Assembly: GCA_963969345.1 (NCBI GenBank)
Contig: OZ017767.1
Span: 5,360,739 to 5,424,738, forward strand
DNA: 64,000 nucleotides
Source: Turbatrix aceti
Taxonomy: Eukaryota > Nematoda > Chromadorea > Rhabditida > Panagrolaimidae
Direction of reading: 5' to 3'
Positions 33,501-44,311 of the stretch are shown here, piece by piece (position 1 is the first letter of the stretch; every line of letters begins with the position of its first letter). The notes beneath the pieces are model-generated. The model saw only the letters and a program-made list of their open reading frames with translations, was not told the origin of the DNA and did not search any database. The position numbers and the translations under genes were made by a program.

Positions 33501-34564
33501 GCGGTTGGCCGGCTATTTTCTACTTTTCTGCATTTGTGGGACTGTTTTTCGTCGGTATCTACGCTGTTTTGAGTGCGGATAAGCCATCGAAGCAATCCTG
33601 CATCACACCGGCTGAATTGGATTTCATCACCCGTGCCAATGCCAGCGAGAATGTCGGGAAAAAGCGAACGGAGCGAAAAGTGCCGTGGAAGAGGGTCATG
33701 CGATCCGCTCCGGTCTGGGCAGCTTTGGTCTCCGTTGTTTGCCACGAGTTTCCGCTCATGACCATGATTATGTTTCTTCCCAGGTGAAAAAAAATGCCCG
33801 TGAACTTTTTTTGAAAATGTGAATTTTTCAGTTACCTGCACGACGTCCACCACTACGACGCCACGGAAAACGGCATTCTGTCATCTCTGCCGACCCTGTG
33901 TCACTTTTTCAGTAAAATTGGCTCAGCCTACCTGAACACCTGGCTGCTGGAACACACTTCTCTGTCGAACTCTGCCATTTCGAAAGCTTTGAACGCGATT
34001 GGTTCTCTGGGACTCGGAGTATTCATGATCGGCGCGACTTTCCTCGACTCTACTCACGCTTCGCTGGCGGTGGTCTTCCTCTGCCTCTCGATGGTCTTCA
34101 CGGGCATGCACACCCCAGGCTGCCAGGCTGCGCTCGTAGCCATCGCGCCTGCCTTCAGCGGAGCAATCACCGGGCTGACCTTCTTCTTCGTCGCCATCAG
34201 CGGAGTGCTTAACCCGCTGATGACCAAGTGGATCGTCGTCTCGGGCTCGCAGTTTGAGTGGAACATTGTCTTTTACATCTCGACTGCCATCGCGTGGCTG
34301 CCGATTGTCATCTTCACGGTCTGGGGTTCAGCAGATGTCCAGTGGTGGGCCAAGCATCCCGATTCGTACACCGAGAAGCAGGCTGCGAAGGCGCACAAGT
34401 GGAACACCCGGAAGGCGTCTACCAAGACCACGACCCGGAATTCCATTGTCTCGAACACGTCGTTCCCGGATTCGACGATTGAAGAATCTACGAAAGACAT
34501 TCCGCGAGATACGGACTCTGGTTACTCAGAATCAGACCGCTCTTCTGTGCATGCCCTGCCCTGA
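30553..34564 (+). CDS. SLC17 family anion/vesicular transporter
   Basis: MFS transporter of the SLC17 type (sialin, VGLUT, Na/Pi group). Core exons: 32619-32802, 32860-33237, 33298-33783, 33832-34564. A short first exon at 30553-30580 (MEKNDYCVH) joins in frame to 32619 over a 2.04-kb intron, giving 602 aa; without it the start is ATG 32633 (588 aa). Signatures: SVHMMNSNMSMAMVCMV after TM1, WSPNDQGYIFGAFNAGLIL, GFADALLQPALNSLLTRWFP, the family motif SYALGVASGGRQIGGL, GWPAIFYFSAFVGL and LPSYLHDVHHYDATENGILSSLP. The cytosolic tail is Ser/Thr-rich. The 60-nt intron 33238-33297 is a multiple of three with no stop. SLC17 members export organic anions or load vesicles; the substrate cannot be read here. 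AATAAA at 34680. Confidence 0.88.
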
Positions 34565-37230
34565 CCTGCCTCCAGCCAGCTCGTGTCGAGTTACCTCACG
34601 ATCTCCCGCATTTTGTTCGACAGCCCATTTTTTGTGCGATCGAGACCGACTAAACAAACAAACTGTGATCAGATATCCAAATAAATTAATTTTACGTCGA
34701 GTCGAGCGCGCCAAGCATTAAAAATTAATTAGTCGTTTTTCACAGGTCGTGCGGATGTGAATTCATGTCGCTCGGTTTCTGTTTATGCACACGCGAATGG
34801 GCATTTTGAAAAAAAAAACAAACAGGAAAAAAGTTTGAAAGCATCTGAATTTATTGCCATTTCCAGAAATGCGCTGGGGTTTAGTGGGATCGTTTGGCGC
34901 GATCTTGCATCCAACCCGTGTTCTGGTCGAATTGGGGAACGTAGAAAAAAGTGAAAACAAGAACTGTTGACTGTTGCTCCGATGTGTTTGCATACATTTC
35001 ACAAGTCACGAGGAATGCCGTAAAGTGCAGCTTCCGCCAAAAATATAAAAATTATGAATGCGCATTTTTAATTAAATCGACTCTCCTGAATTCGGTAATT
35101 CAAAGATGCGACACTCGGTTTCACCGTTGGTTGACTTCCGCGTTGCGCACTTTGACTTTTGCCCCTGACATTTGGTTGTTCATGGCATTTTTGGAGAAAC
35201 GTGAAATTTTCAACACTCGTCACGGACATGCGCAGCAGCGACCTACCAAGACTTTTTGGCAGTCATTCTGACGAATTTCATAAAAAATGGACTACAAAAG
35301 AGGTTTCCGCATTATTCCGATGCCGAGCGCACATTTTTTTTCGGGCAGCGCAGTCTGTCTGAACGGCGTCCGTTCGCGACTCATAATCACAAAAAGGGCA
35401 AAAAACACGAGTTGAGCTGAAACATATTTATTCTGAGTCGTCGGCGCGGCGCCGGGGGGCCATCGGCTCCTCTTGGTCGTCTTAGAAACGAGACGGGCGA
35501 ATTCAGAGCTAGACTTGCTTGACATTTGTGTTCGGGCCCCGTCAAACGGCTCAAACTTTCGGCGGTAGACGTGGATACCGTCGACGACGACGCTGGTTCA
35601 CCGGAAGGAGCGCAGAAAAATGGCCTGCCATCTCGCACACGTCTCGTTTACTCTTTGACGCCACCCGCGTTGCGTGCCAAAAGGCGATCAGCGAGTTGTT
35701 GTTGACTTTGTCTGTTTTTGACCGTTGTTCAACTTTTTGGGTCGATTCTAGAAACTTTTTTTTGGTGTGTACTTTTGTGGCGCTTTTCTTGTTCTCTGCA
35801 TTCTGGAAGAAGGGTACTCTGCAGACGGGCCAGCCACGAACCACGGACGCGGTTCTTCGAACAAACGACTGGATTTGTCTAATCCAGCTTCTTTGTACCG
35901 TGAAATGATTAATCAGCCTCACCGTAGCCAAGGGGGCCCAAATATGTATGCCTCAGCTCAGCCCGCATTGTCTGGCTCATCGGACTTACATATGATGGGC
36001 GCCCATCCCAAAGATGAGTGTCCGCCCGTTGCACGGACACGGGCGCCTGTCTGCCGGCTGCTGCCGGGGACGGTTGTTTTGTAGACCAAGATGGTGATAT
36101 TATATTTATCTCCTTTTTTATGTGGTCGCTTGACAGAATGATGGGTTCTCTGGTGAGCCGTGCACATCTTGCCCCCCCCCCCGCCGATACATATATGCAT
36201 GGCCCCCGTTCGCAGGGTGCTACGTACTCTGGTGATACATACGCCCCTCTGGCCAGTGGTCACGTGCCGCCCGAGTTCAGAGACAGAGTCCATTGCCTAA
36301 TCGGTTGCTAATTGGCTTTTCGGAGAGTTGCAGAGTGAGTACCTGCCGCCCCTCCGTTCCAGGTAACACCTTGCAACACGTGCATACACGTGCCGTAATT
36401 TGCTCGCAGGCGGTGGGTTCATGTGTTCGTTCGTTATTTGGTTGTACTCGGCCAAAAAGTTTTATTACGAATTTTGGAAGCAGTCAGAGGTGTTTACGTT
36501 CAAAAACTGACATCTATCAGACCTGCCCAAACTTCAGAAAACAAATAAAAATGCTTCATGTCCTGCCACCCGGCAATTCGTGGTTTGAAAGACGTGTAAA
36601 TATAATAATTTGGAATGATGCGGCATTTATTAAATATATTTATTTGTCCGCCCTCAGTTTCGTGTCTTGTCATTCCTCCGAGTCGTATTATTAATTTTCC
36701 TGACCCCTGCACGTTTTTTTTGGTACCGAGGTGTTAACTAGTGTGCCTTTTCGCTCGCGGCCGGCAGCGGGCAAACCGGACTCCTCCTTCCCGTCGCGTG
36801 CCACCACTGCCTGGAGAAAAACACCTTTCTCCTACGGCTGGCTGTTGCCCCATCCCGACAACCTGACTTACCTCTCTCCGGCGCCGCTTGCCCTGTTGCT
36901 TGGCCTGAAAGATGAGAAACGGAACTCGTCCTCCTGCTTTGGTCCTGGGCTTTTAAAAAAATGATCGGAACAGGAAACGCAGCTTTTTTACCTGACTTTG
37001 TTTGCTGTTTTTGTGAAATGCCGTCATTTTCATCCATGAGATACATACATACCTGGCGCGTGTGGATTTAACGTCTCTTGACTGACATGAGAGATTTGTT
37101 CGCGCGAGCACTTTTTTGTTTTGTTTTTTTTCAATTATGGGTTCATTATCCCTCAAAGTCTGGTTTCTGATGTTATTTTGTTGTTCTGCCGTGTTCGACT
37201 CCGACAATGCCATAACCGCGTTTTCCAGAC
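34565..37230. other. 2.7-kb intergenic stretch
   Basis: No supported gene. It contains the SLC17 poly(A) signal AATAAA (34680-34685), an ACATATAT/CATGCAT-rich patch and a poly-C tract near 36172-36181. Short frames on both strands lack domains. The TTCCAG at 37223-37228, two bases before the GPCR start, suggests an upstream 5' UTR exon or trans-splice for the next gene. Confidence 0.5.
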
Positions 37231-39991
37231 ATGCATCTCTTCCGCCTCAATGATAGCTTCGCACACGAGTGCCGTCTGCGGGAGTCATTCTTCGCGGATG
37301 ACTTCCGCGTGGTCATCGTCGGCTTCATCGGGTGCAGCGTGGCGGTGATCTCCATTATCGAAAACGCCATCCTCTTTTACGTGTTTGCAACTTCGCGCAA
37401 GCTTCGGCGCCAGAACTACGCAAATCCCGTGCTTCTGGCGCTCTTCGATTCCGTGGTATCGGTGTGCTACATGCTGACTGCACCTGTCCAGGTGCTCGGC
37501 TACCACTATCACGTCGACGCTATCATGTGGCTCTGGGCTAACGGCATGCAGTACGTGTACTGCCTTCAGCACATTGCACTTACGGTTTCCAACTTTATTC
37601 TTGTCGTTGCATCTGTCGAGCGCTTTCTGGCAAATGGACAGAAGTACTGGGAGGTGAGCGACTGCCTTGGCTTGGTTTTTTTTTCGGGTCACCTGCGTGT
37701 CAGATCCGGCTCAGAGTACAAAACATATTTAGTTGAAGCGGGCTTTTGTTCTCTTGTCGACGGGGGCGTTGCTTTAGCGATTAGAGCAGAGAAGTTGTTT
37801 GATGCTTCTCAAAAATTTGGTTCGCGGAATTTTGCCAGGTATTTACAAAAAACTAAATTTACCTGTAATTTTCTAGTAAATTGTTTTTAATTAAAAAAAC
37901 CTTTGGCATGTGCAACATGCTTTTTTTTGATTCAATCGACGACCTTTGGCGCCGAAAAAAACACGAATTCATACGTGAGAACTTTGTATTCTTATCCCGA
38001 AAAAAAAGCCGCTGACTCCTCATGCCCGCCAAATACCTTCCTTCATAACCGGGGAATCCAGTCTAAGCCTCTTTTGTCAGTCTGACTTACATGCGTCATC
38101 ACTCAGCAGAATAGTGACACCTGTTTCGACAGGTGTTTTGTTTTGTATTTGACTTACTGTTTTTTTTGCGGTTGCGAATAGCATCTAAAAAATACTGCGA
38201 CGCGCAAGCCTACAATTTGAAGAGTCTTTGCATGCCAGGGCAACGGAAAAACGTTTTTTCCTACAACTTTTACTGGACAGCGAAACCTTTCATGTGACCA
38301 AAAAACGAGGCACACACAAATAAATACCTGCGTACCAAAATATCCTGGAATACAAAAACAGCAAGCAAAGTACGCCGCTTTTATGCCTGGGATTCTATGT
38401 AGTGCCGGGGTGTTACTGTTACTGCTTCCAATAACTTTTTTTTATTTATTTGTTATTTTTTGTGGGAATGAGACAAATGAAATGCTATTATGGCATTTTT
38501 TACCTGTTGAATGCCTATTTCTGTTTTTAAGCTAAAAATGGGTTTCTAGGATTCTTTAACCTCGCGATTCATAAAATTCGCTTTTCTGATAAAAAAAACC
38601 AAATTTTTTTGCGATTCATAAAATTCGGTTTTTTCAGAAGAGATTGTTAGTCTTCCTGGTAAGCAACAAGGCGATTGTGCTGTGCATCATCATCTGCCTG
38701 TCGCTGCTCTTCAAAGGCACGCTGTTTTTTGAAACAAGACTCCTGCATTTTCCATGGTGCACGGATGCCATCGAACAGCTCATTCCCATCTGGCAGTCCA
38801 CAGGCACTGTCGCGCAGTCAGTGCGATTTTGGATTCGACGGATCTTCACGATCATCATCCCTTTTATCATCCTGGCCCTCTGCAACCTCCATATCGTACT
38901 GCATCTTCGACGACGGAAGCGCAAGTTCGATCAAATCATCACGCAGTCACAGCGGATTGCTGCTGCTACGACGACGCCGGTTGTGGCACTGCGGAAGACG
39001 AACGCTTCGTTGACTGCAAACACTGGGTGAGGTTTTGGCCAGCGTTTTCGGGTTCAGAAATTTTTTGGGTAACCCTACCCGAACCCGACCTAAATCCGAA
39101 ACTTTCGGGTAACCCGACCCAAAACCCGGAATTTTCGGGTCGTATGGGGTAACCCGGCAACACTGGTTTTGGCACTGACAGGATTTACTTTATTCAGAAT
39201 GCTTTAGGTCGTTCCAGGAGCAGTACAACGAAAAGAAGGGTGTGCGGGTGGCGACACGCACCCTGGTCATGGTCGTCGGATGCTACCTAATCTCTAATTC
39301 CATGACCACGGTAATCAACATCATGGAGTGGTGCGATCCTGTTTTTGTCAGATACGAGCACTACTACGGATATCTCGTATCTTCTGACATGGCCGCTTTG
39401 GTGGGTGTCAACTTTAAAAAAAAGTTTACAAAATTTGAAAAACACGAAAATCAAAAAAAAAGTTTCCAAGTTAATTATCCATATTTTTAGCTGACAATAG
39501 TTGGCTGTGCATTGAGACTACCGATCTACATCTTCAACGACAACCGCATCCGGAAAGCCATTTTCCGGGCAGTTCTCCGTCTCCGGTACCGCAGATCCGA
39601 GCGCCTAAAAGACCTGCAGGCCAACAATCTCGAAAAGTGGTCAATCGTGGTCGTATCCAACAGTCTTCGCTCCAACCTGACGGGCGCCATCAGCCAGCAC
39701 CACGACTACGGTTACCTCCGGGACAGGAAATCATTCAGCCAGCTCGGCATCCTCGTCCAAAATCGACGAAAGTTCCTCGTCGAGATGACGATGAATCTCG
39801 GTCGCATGAGTCAGATGCCCCAGCGCAAGGCGGACGCATCCGACGAGACTTTTCTCACGGATATCCAGGAAGAAGAGCACGAGCATTCCGAATTGCTTCA
39901 CTCTGACAACGATAACGCCTCTGCTTCAGCTGTGATGCCGTCCTACGGGTCCTTCAAAAAACGCCTCAGCGAATGGCACGTGAATATTTGA
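37231..39991 (+). CDS. Rhodopsin-family peptide GPCR 1
   Basis: Four exons (37231-37653, 38638-39026, 39208-39400, 39491-39991) give 501 aa. Seven membrane helices can be placed: TM1 VVIVGFIGCSVAVISIIENAI, TM2 NPVLLALFDSVVSVCYML, TM3 ending SNFILVVASVERF (ERF in place of DRY), TM4 VSNKAIVLCIIICLSLLF, TM5 RIFTIIIPFIILALCNLHIV, TM6 TLVMVVGCYLISNSMTTVI, TM7 LTIVGCALRLPIYIFND in place of NPxxY. The long tail is Ser/Asp/Glu-rich. The layout is closest to FMRFamide-type peptide receptors of nematodes (frpr/dmsr-like), but I cannot fix the ligand. The exon 3 acceptor is GCTTTAG at 39207; the earlier TATTCAG at 39197 would bring in a stop. Intron 3 carries a MITE. Confidence 0.83.
39040..39165. mobile_element. 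126-bp hAT-like MITE in a GPCR intron
   Basis: Ends CAGCGTTTTCGGGTT and, inverted, CAGTGTTGCCGGGTT (12 of 15 match). A perfect 8-bp target duplication GTTTTGGC flanks it (39032-39039 and 39166-39173). The interior is made of CGGGTAACCC-type repeats and is non-coding. It begins 13 bases after the splice donor of GPCR 1 exon 2. Removing the element and one duplication reduces the 181-nt intron to 47 nt, the usual size here. Confidence 0.88.
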
Positions 39992-41124
39992 CTTCTACGT
40001 GCCGTCTGCATTTCAGCATTTATTTCATATTCACGTTTGTCGGGCATCAACAATCACTTACCCCAATACTTGTACGCAGTTACCAAATTAAATGACTAAT
40101 AAATTTTAGTTCCAAGTTATGACTTTTATAGCACGCGCATAAAAATGGAATGTATGTAGCCTTCGAAAATCGCTAGCTGGAAGGCACGTTGCACGTCGAT
40201 TTACCAGTTAGAGGCCATCAATGGCCCCAAAGTAGTTTGAGTTGTCGCGAAGTTCAAAGGCAAAAGCATCGAGGGCTGTAATCTAGCCGACGAAGAAGAA
40301 AAAAAACAAAACAATATGAGTTGCATGGATCGTTTTTTGGTACTAGTTTGTTGTGCAAAAAATGAGACAGACAACCAAGCAGCCCGTCTTTTGCGCCAAA
40401 AAGCAAGCATTATTATTTATTTGTTTAGAGGGGTTCCCCAAGGCCTCATTCTTCAAAAAAAACACTGATTGAGATACGAGCTTGCAGAACGGGCAACATA
40501 TTAGCGGGTCAGCAGTGAATGATGGACTGCGGTCAAAAAAGAATACTACCAAAACATTGCTTTTTGTTTGCTTCTTTTTTGGGGCAGCAGTTTTGTCCCT
40601 GTCTGGGATGCAGCTGGAAACCAGCGTCTTCGGCACTTTTTGCCTTGAGGCTATAATCGCGCGGCGGCGTAAAATCGTTACGCTTCGTCCTGTCAGCGGT
40701 AATCACGATCTCCTCGGTCGAGCGCGGTCGTCTAATTGACACGCGAGCCGGCCGGCCGACCGACGACGGCCGTCGTCGTCGTCGTCGTCGTCGTCGTCGG
40801 CAACACGGTTTGTAATCCGGACGTCTTTATATGCGTGATACAGCCACCGCAAGCCAGCCGCTGCATGCTTGACGGCGGCGGGTGGCGCCTCGAGAAGCCA
40901 AGGACTCGAGTGGACGACTCGGCGCCCTCCTTTGCCGAAGCACCCAAGTCCAAGGACTCGGTTAACAATTTGTTTGCCCAAACTATTCCACTTGGTTTTG
41001 GCTTCTTTTGGCGTCTCGGTTCCAAATTTCTTCATCAAGCGAGTCAGACGAACGTTTATCAGCTGATGATTTTGCGAGTCTTTTTCAGCCCCTTCTCCGG
41101 TGCACGACAGGTAACACAGGCACT
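39992..41124. other. Intergenic between the two GPCR genes
   Basis: No supported gene. It contains a trinucleotide (GTC)n run of about ten units at 40770-40800. The second GPCR's promoter and leader should lie in its right half. Confidence 0.5.
40770..40800. repeat. (GTC)n microsatellite
   Basis: About ten perfect units of GTC/CGT. On the minus strand the same bases read GAC. Confidence 0.9.
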
Positions 41125-43366
41125 ATGACGTCTGCGACGACGTCGACGTCGTCTGACGCTTCAAAGGAACCACCTGACGACGGGTCGATGGTGCTTGAAG
41201 AGGCTCTTTGCATGGAACTCAATCAACTTCTTGAGCACTTTGGCGACCTCACCGTTCGTATTGACATTCGAGTTCGTTTTTTTTTCGGATTTTAGAATTT
41301 TTTTTCGATGGATTGATTTTTCCCATGGATTTTTTTAGGTATTATACTCGCTGATCTATATTGTTATTTTCATCGTCGGCATCACAGGTAACGGTCTACT
41401 CATTGGTTCTATGCTCATTCGGAAGCGTATGACGGTAGCCAATGTGTTTCTGATCAATCTCGCTATCTCGGATCTGGTAGGAGTTCGAATATTTTTTTTC
41501 GGATACTTTTAACCGCTGTTTCAGCTGCTCTGCATCACAGCGCTCCCGATTACACCCACCGTAGCTTTCGTTAAAACATGGATGTTCGGCGACATGATGT
41601 GCAAGTTCGTTCCTCTGTGCCAGGGAATCTCAGGTAAGCCCCAGGTTTTTGTGTGTCACGTGTTTGCCGCCGGTCTGTCGAAACCTAAACAAACTGCACG
41701 CCGCCGCTTGTCATTATTCAGCGGCAGCGTAAGCGTGTAATTCGGTCTGGCGCGCCAAAGTGTATGTATGCCCCTCACTTAATCGGTCGTGCCATCATCG
41801 TATCCCTCCCTCCTCTCGCTTGAGTGCAGGAGAACGACACCGCGGACACCGCGGGCTGCTCACTCACTCTTCTCCTCGCCAGACTTGATTCAAAACAAAT
41901 TAGGTTTTTCTTTCAATTTGAGGTACCGCATTGAATGCCTGCCTTCTCCCTTCCAATTGACGATTTTTTGTTTCGCCACGCTTCAGTTTTTTGCCACCGC
42001 GTGGCCGACGAGGAGTAGCAAAATACGCATCGCAGTAGCAAATCGATGAGCTAGACTAAATAACTAAACAAGTACCGTATGACGCGGAAAAATGGAACGC
42101 GTAGTGACAGGACCTGGAGGAGGAATTGAATTGACTTTTCAGTGCTCATCAGCAGCTACTGCCTCTGTCTGATTGCCGTTGACAGGTACCGAAGCATAGT
42201 CACACCCCAGCGAGTGCCGTGGACGGTCCGGGAAGCACAGGTGTTGGTCGTCGCTGCCTGGCTGGCGGCAGTGGTCATCTCGCTGCCGTTGTTCGTCACG
42301 CAGAGACTTGAAAAACTTCAGATAAATAATATTTCGCTCTGCGGAGACGTGAGTTCAAAAATTCTGTTTCTGAATTCTATTTTAAACCCGATTCCGTGTT
42401 TTTTTCAGTTCTGTGGTGAATACGCATGGCCCAACACACAGGTGAAACTGTACTATGGGATTTCGCTACTGGTCGTGCAATACCTGATTCCGGTGAGCCT
42501 CATGGGTTTTTGCTACTGGAAAATTCTGCAGAAAGTGCGACAAGATTGGATCGTAAACACGGGATCTGCGCTGACAGAAGCGCAGCAGACGCAGACGTCA
42601 GACAGGAAACGACGCGTCATGTACATGCTCATCCTGATGGTAGCGGTCTTCATGGCTTCCTGGATGCCGCTTTCTGCCATTAACATCCTCCGCGACATCG
42701 GCGCAAATCTCTTTCAGTCTCAGATGTACTTCAAGCTGCTCAACGTCCACGCCATCGCTATGACCTCTATCGTCTCAAATCCTATGCTTTATTTCTGGAT
42801 GTCCAAGCGGCATCGTCGAGCTCTGAAGGACGACATGTTCTGGCTCACAAACGTCCGCCGAAATCACCAGGGTATCCTAGAACGCTTCACACCCAATCCC
42901 ACGATGAGCGTGCTCTACAGAAAAAGTCTTGAACGCCATCTGCTGCATAGAAACCTCAGCCCTTACGCGTACGCTAGAAATCAGTTTTTGAAGGTGTTTT
43001 TTGACATTCGAATGATGCTGGGGTATTACCTATCAATTTTCCTAAATTTTGTAGGCAAGGGGTTTCTATGTAGTACGTGCTAGTAATTTTTGCGTTTTTT
43101 TGCCCCATAAACGGAGCATCATTCGAATGTCAAAAAATCCACTGCGCAACTTTCACGCACGCTAAAAACGTGTATTTCCTTGCAGAACCCGTCGCGGAAC
43201 ACTAGCGGATCCGACGTGCATCAACCGAGAGCGCATCCTGCAGGAGATGCACGCCAACTGCTTCCTCCTGGTACCGCTCATGCCGCTTTGCGCAAATACG
43301 CGCTCTCCGTCGCCAGCTAACAACAACTCGCTCTTCACCGACGTCAGACGCCATCGACGAGCCTGA
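41125..43366 (+). CDS. Neuropeptide GPCR 2, NPR-1/NPF receptor-like
   Basis: Six exons: 41125 to 41253 or 41271, 41339-41476, 41525-41633, 42143-42348, 42409-42968, 43186-43366; about 440 aa. TM1 IYIVIFIVGITGNGLLIG, TM2 NVFLINLAISDLLLC with TALPITPTVAFV, a conserved Cys before TM3 (GDMMCKFVPLCQG), TM3 ending IAVDRYRSIV (DRY present), TM4 VVAAWLAAVVISLPL, TM5 LLVVQYLIPVSLMGFCYWKI, TM6 MLILMVAVFMASWMPLSAINI, TM7 AIAMTSIVSNPMLYFW (NPxxY as NPMLY). The TM2-TM3 region looks like the nematode NPR-1 group of NPY/NPF/FMRFamide-like receptors. Exon 1 has two GTTCGT donors in the same phase. The last junction uses donor 42969 so that exon 6 reads ADPTCINRERILQ; the stronger-looking donor at 42994 would give a different tail ending at 43320. 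Confidence 0.82.
42997..43137. repeat. Inverted-repeat element in GPCR 2 intron
   Basis: Arms 42997-43019 and 43115-43137 are perfect 23-base inverted repeats, outer end TTTTTTGACATTCGAATGAT. The pair encloses a 95-base AT-rich spacer. No clear target duplication. It is probably a small MITE inside the last intron, and it would fold into a strong hairpin in the pre-mRNA. Confidence 0.75.
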
Positions 43367-43479
43367 CTGCATCGAAATCATACTTTATATACTTTTACAT
43401 ATTGACGGGTCATACTCTATTTATATTTTCTATTTCTGACGCTTTATCGAATTACGAATGATCAGTTCACATTTAAGTG

Positions 43480-44311
43480 TTACTCGCATGGAAGAGTCCT
43501 GAGCAGACTGTTGCTCCCGAACGATGCAGGCCGCACGGCTTCGAGCTCGGCTCGGACGCTTTCTATTCTCGAAGATGACACATTGCCTCGGAGCAGGACG
43601 AGGACGTTGTTGCACGCGGGGAACGAGTCCACCTGTCGGAAGACGATTGTGTCTTGTGTGGCTAGTAAGACGCACAACGTGACTCCGAGCTTGGGTGTTA
43701 ACTGCCACCGGATCGTGCCGTCCGGAAGCCAAGTCAGGGCTCCGACCACGCCCTTGGCCAAGTGGTTTGGACCAATCGTGTACGCGAATTCGAATGTCGT
43801 CGACATGTTTGTCGTAAGCACTGAAACCACAGTTGCCTCAGGCTGTCTGTCTACATACACTCGCCGACCAGGCCGACTCACCTGTCAGCTGTGGGCATTC
43901 GGGGCGGGGCGGATCGGCGAGAAAGTCAAAAATGGTCTTTTGATCGGGAAGATCCTGATCAGCAGCTAGGCGGTCTATATGGGTGTCAAGGTCGGCGATG
44001 ACTGTGATGTGAAAGTCGTAGCTCCACAACGCAACCCGCCACGTGCCTTCGACTGTCTCGGGAATGGCAGGGACACAATCGTGACAGGGCAGACTCGTGA
44101 CCGGTGCCGAAGAGAGATCAGAAGAATCAAACTGGAAACTGAGCCCGTCGCTGTCTGGCAACTTGACGAGTCGCGGGATCTTGATCTGGACAAGGACGCG
44201 CTCGACAAAGTCCTTGGCCATGCCGACAGCGGATTTGGCGATGCCATCGAAGACGCCAACTTCGGCGCTGCCCTGCGCCGTGGAGAGTAACAAAATCAGA
44301 AATCGCAACAT
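43480..44311 (-). CDS. Secreted protein of unknown family
   Basis: Two exons (44311-43882, 43820-43480) give 256 aa. The start MLRFLILLLSTAQGSA is a signal peptide, chosen over an upstream in-frame non-ATG extension. The body alternates hydrophobic residues in a beta-rich pattern (KIPRLVKLPDSDGLSFQF, WRVALWSYDFHITVIAD, GTIRWQLTPKLGVTLCVLL) and has few cysteines (SLPCHDCVPAIP, PECPQL, FPACNNVLV). It resembles no family I can name. The poly(A) side lies against the 3' end of GPCR 2: the two genes converge with about 113 bases between stops. Confidence 0.65.

Noticed and set aside
40770..40800. CRISPR-like or satellite array
   Set aside because: It is a simple trinucleotide run; no spaced repeats of array type occur anywhere in the window.
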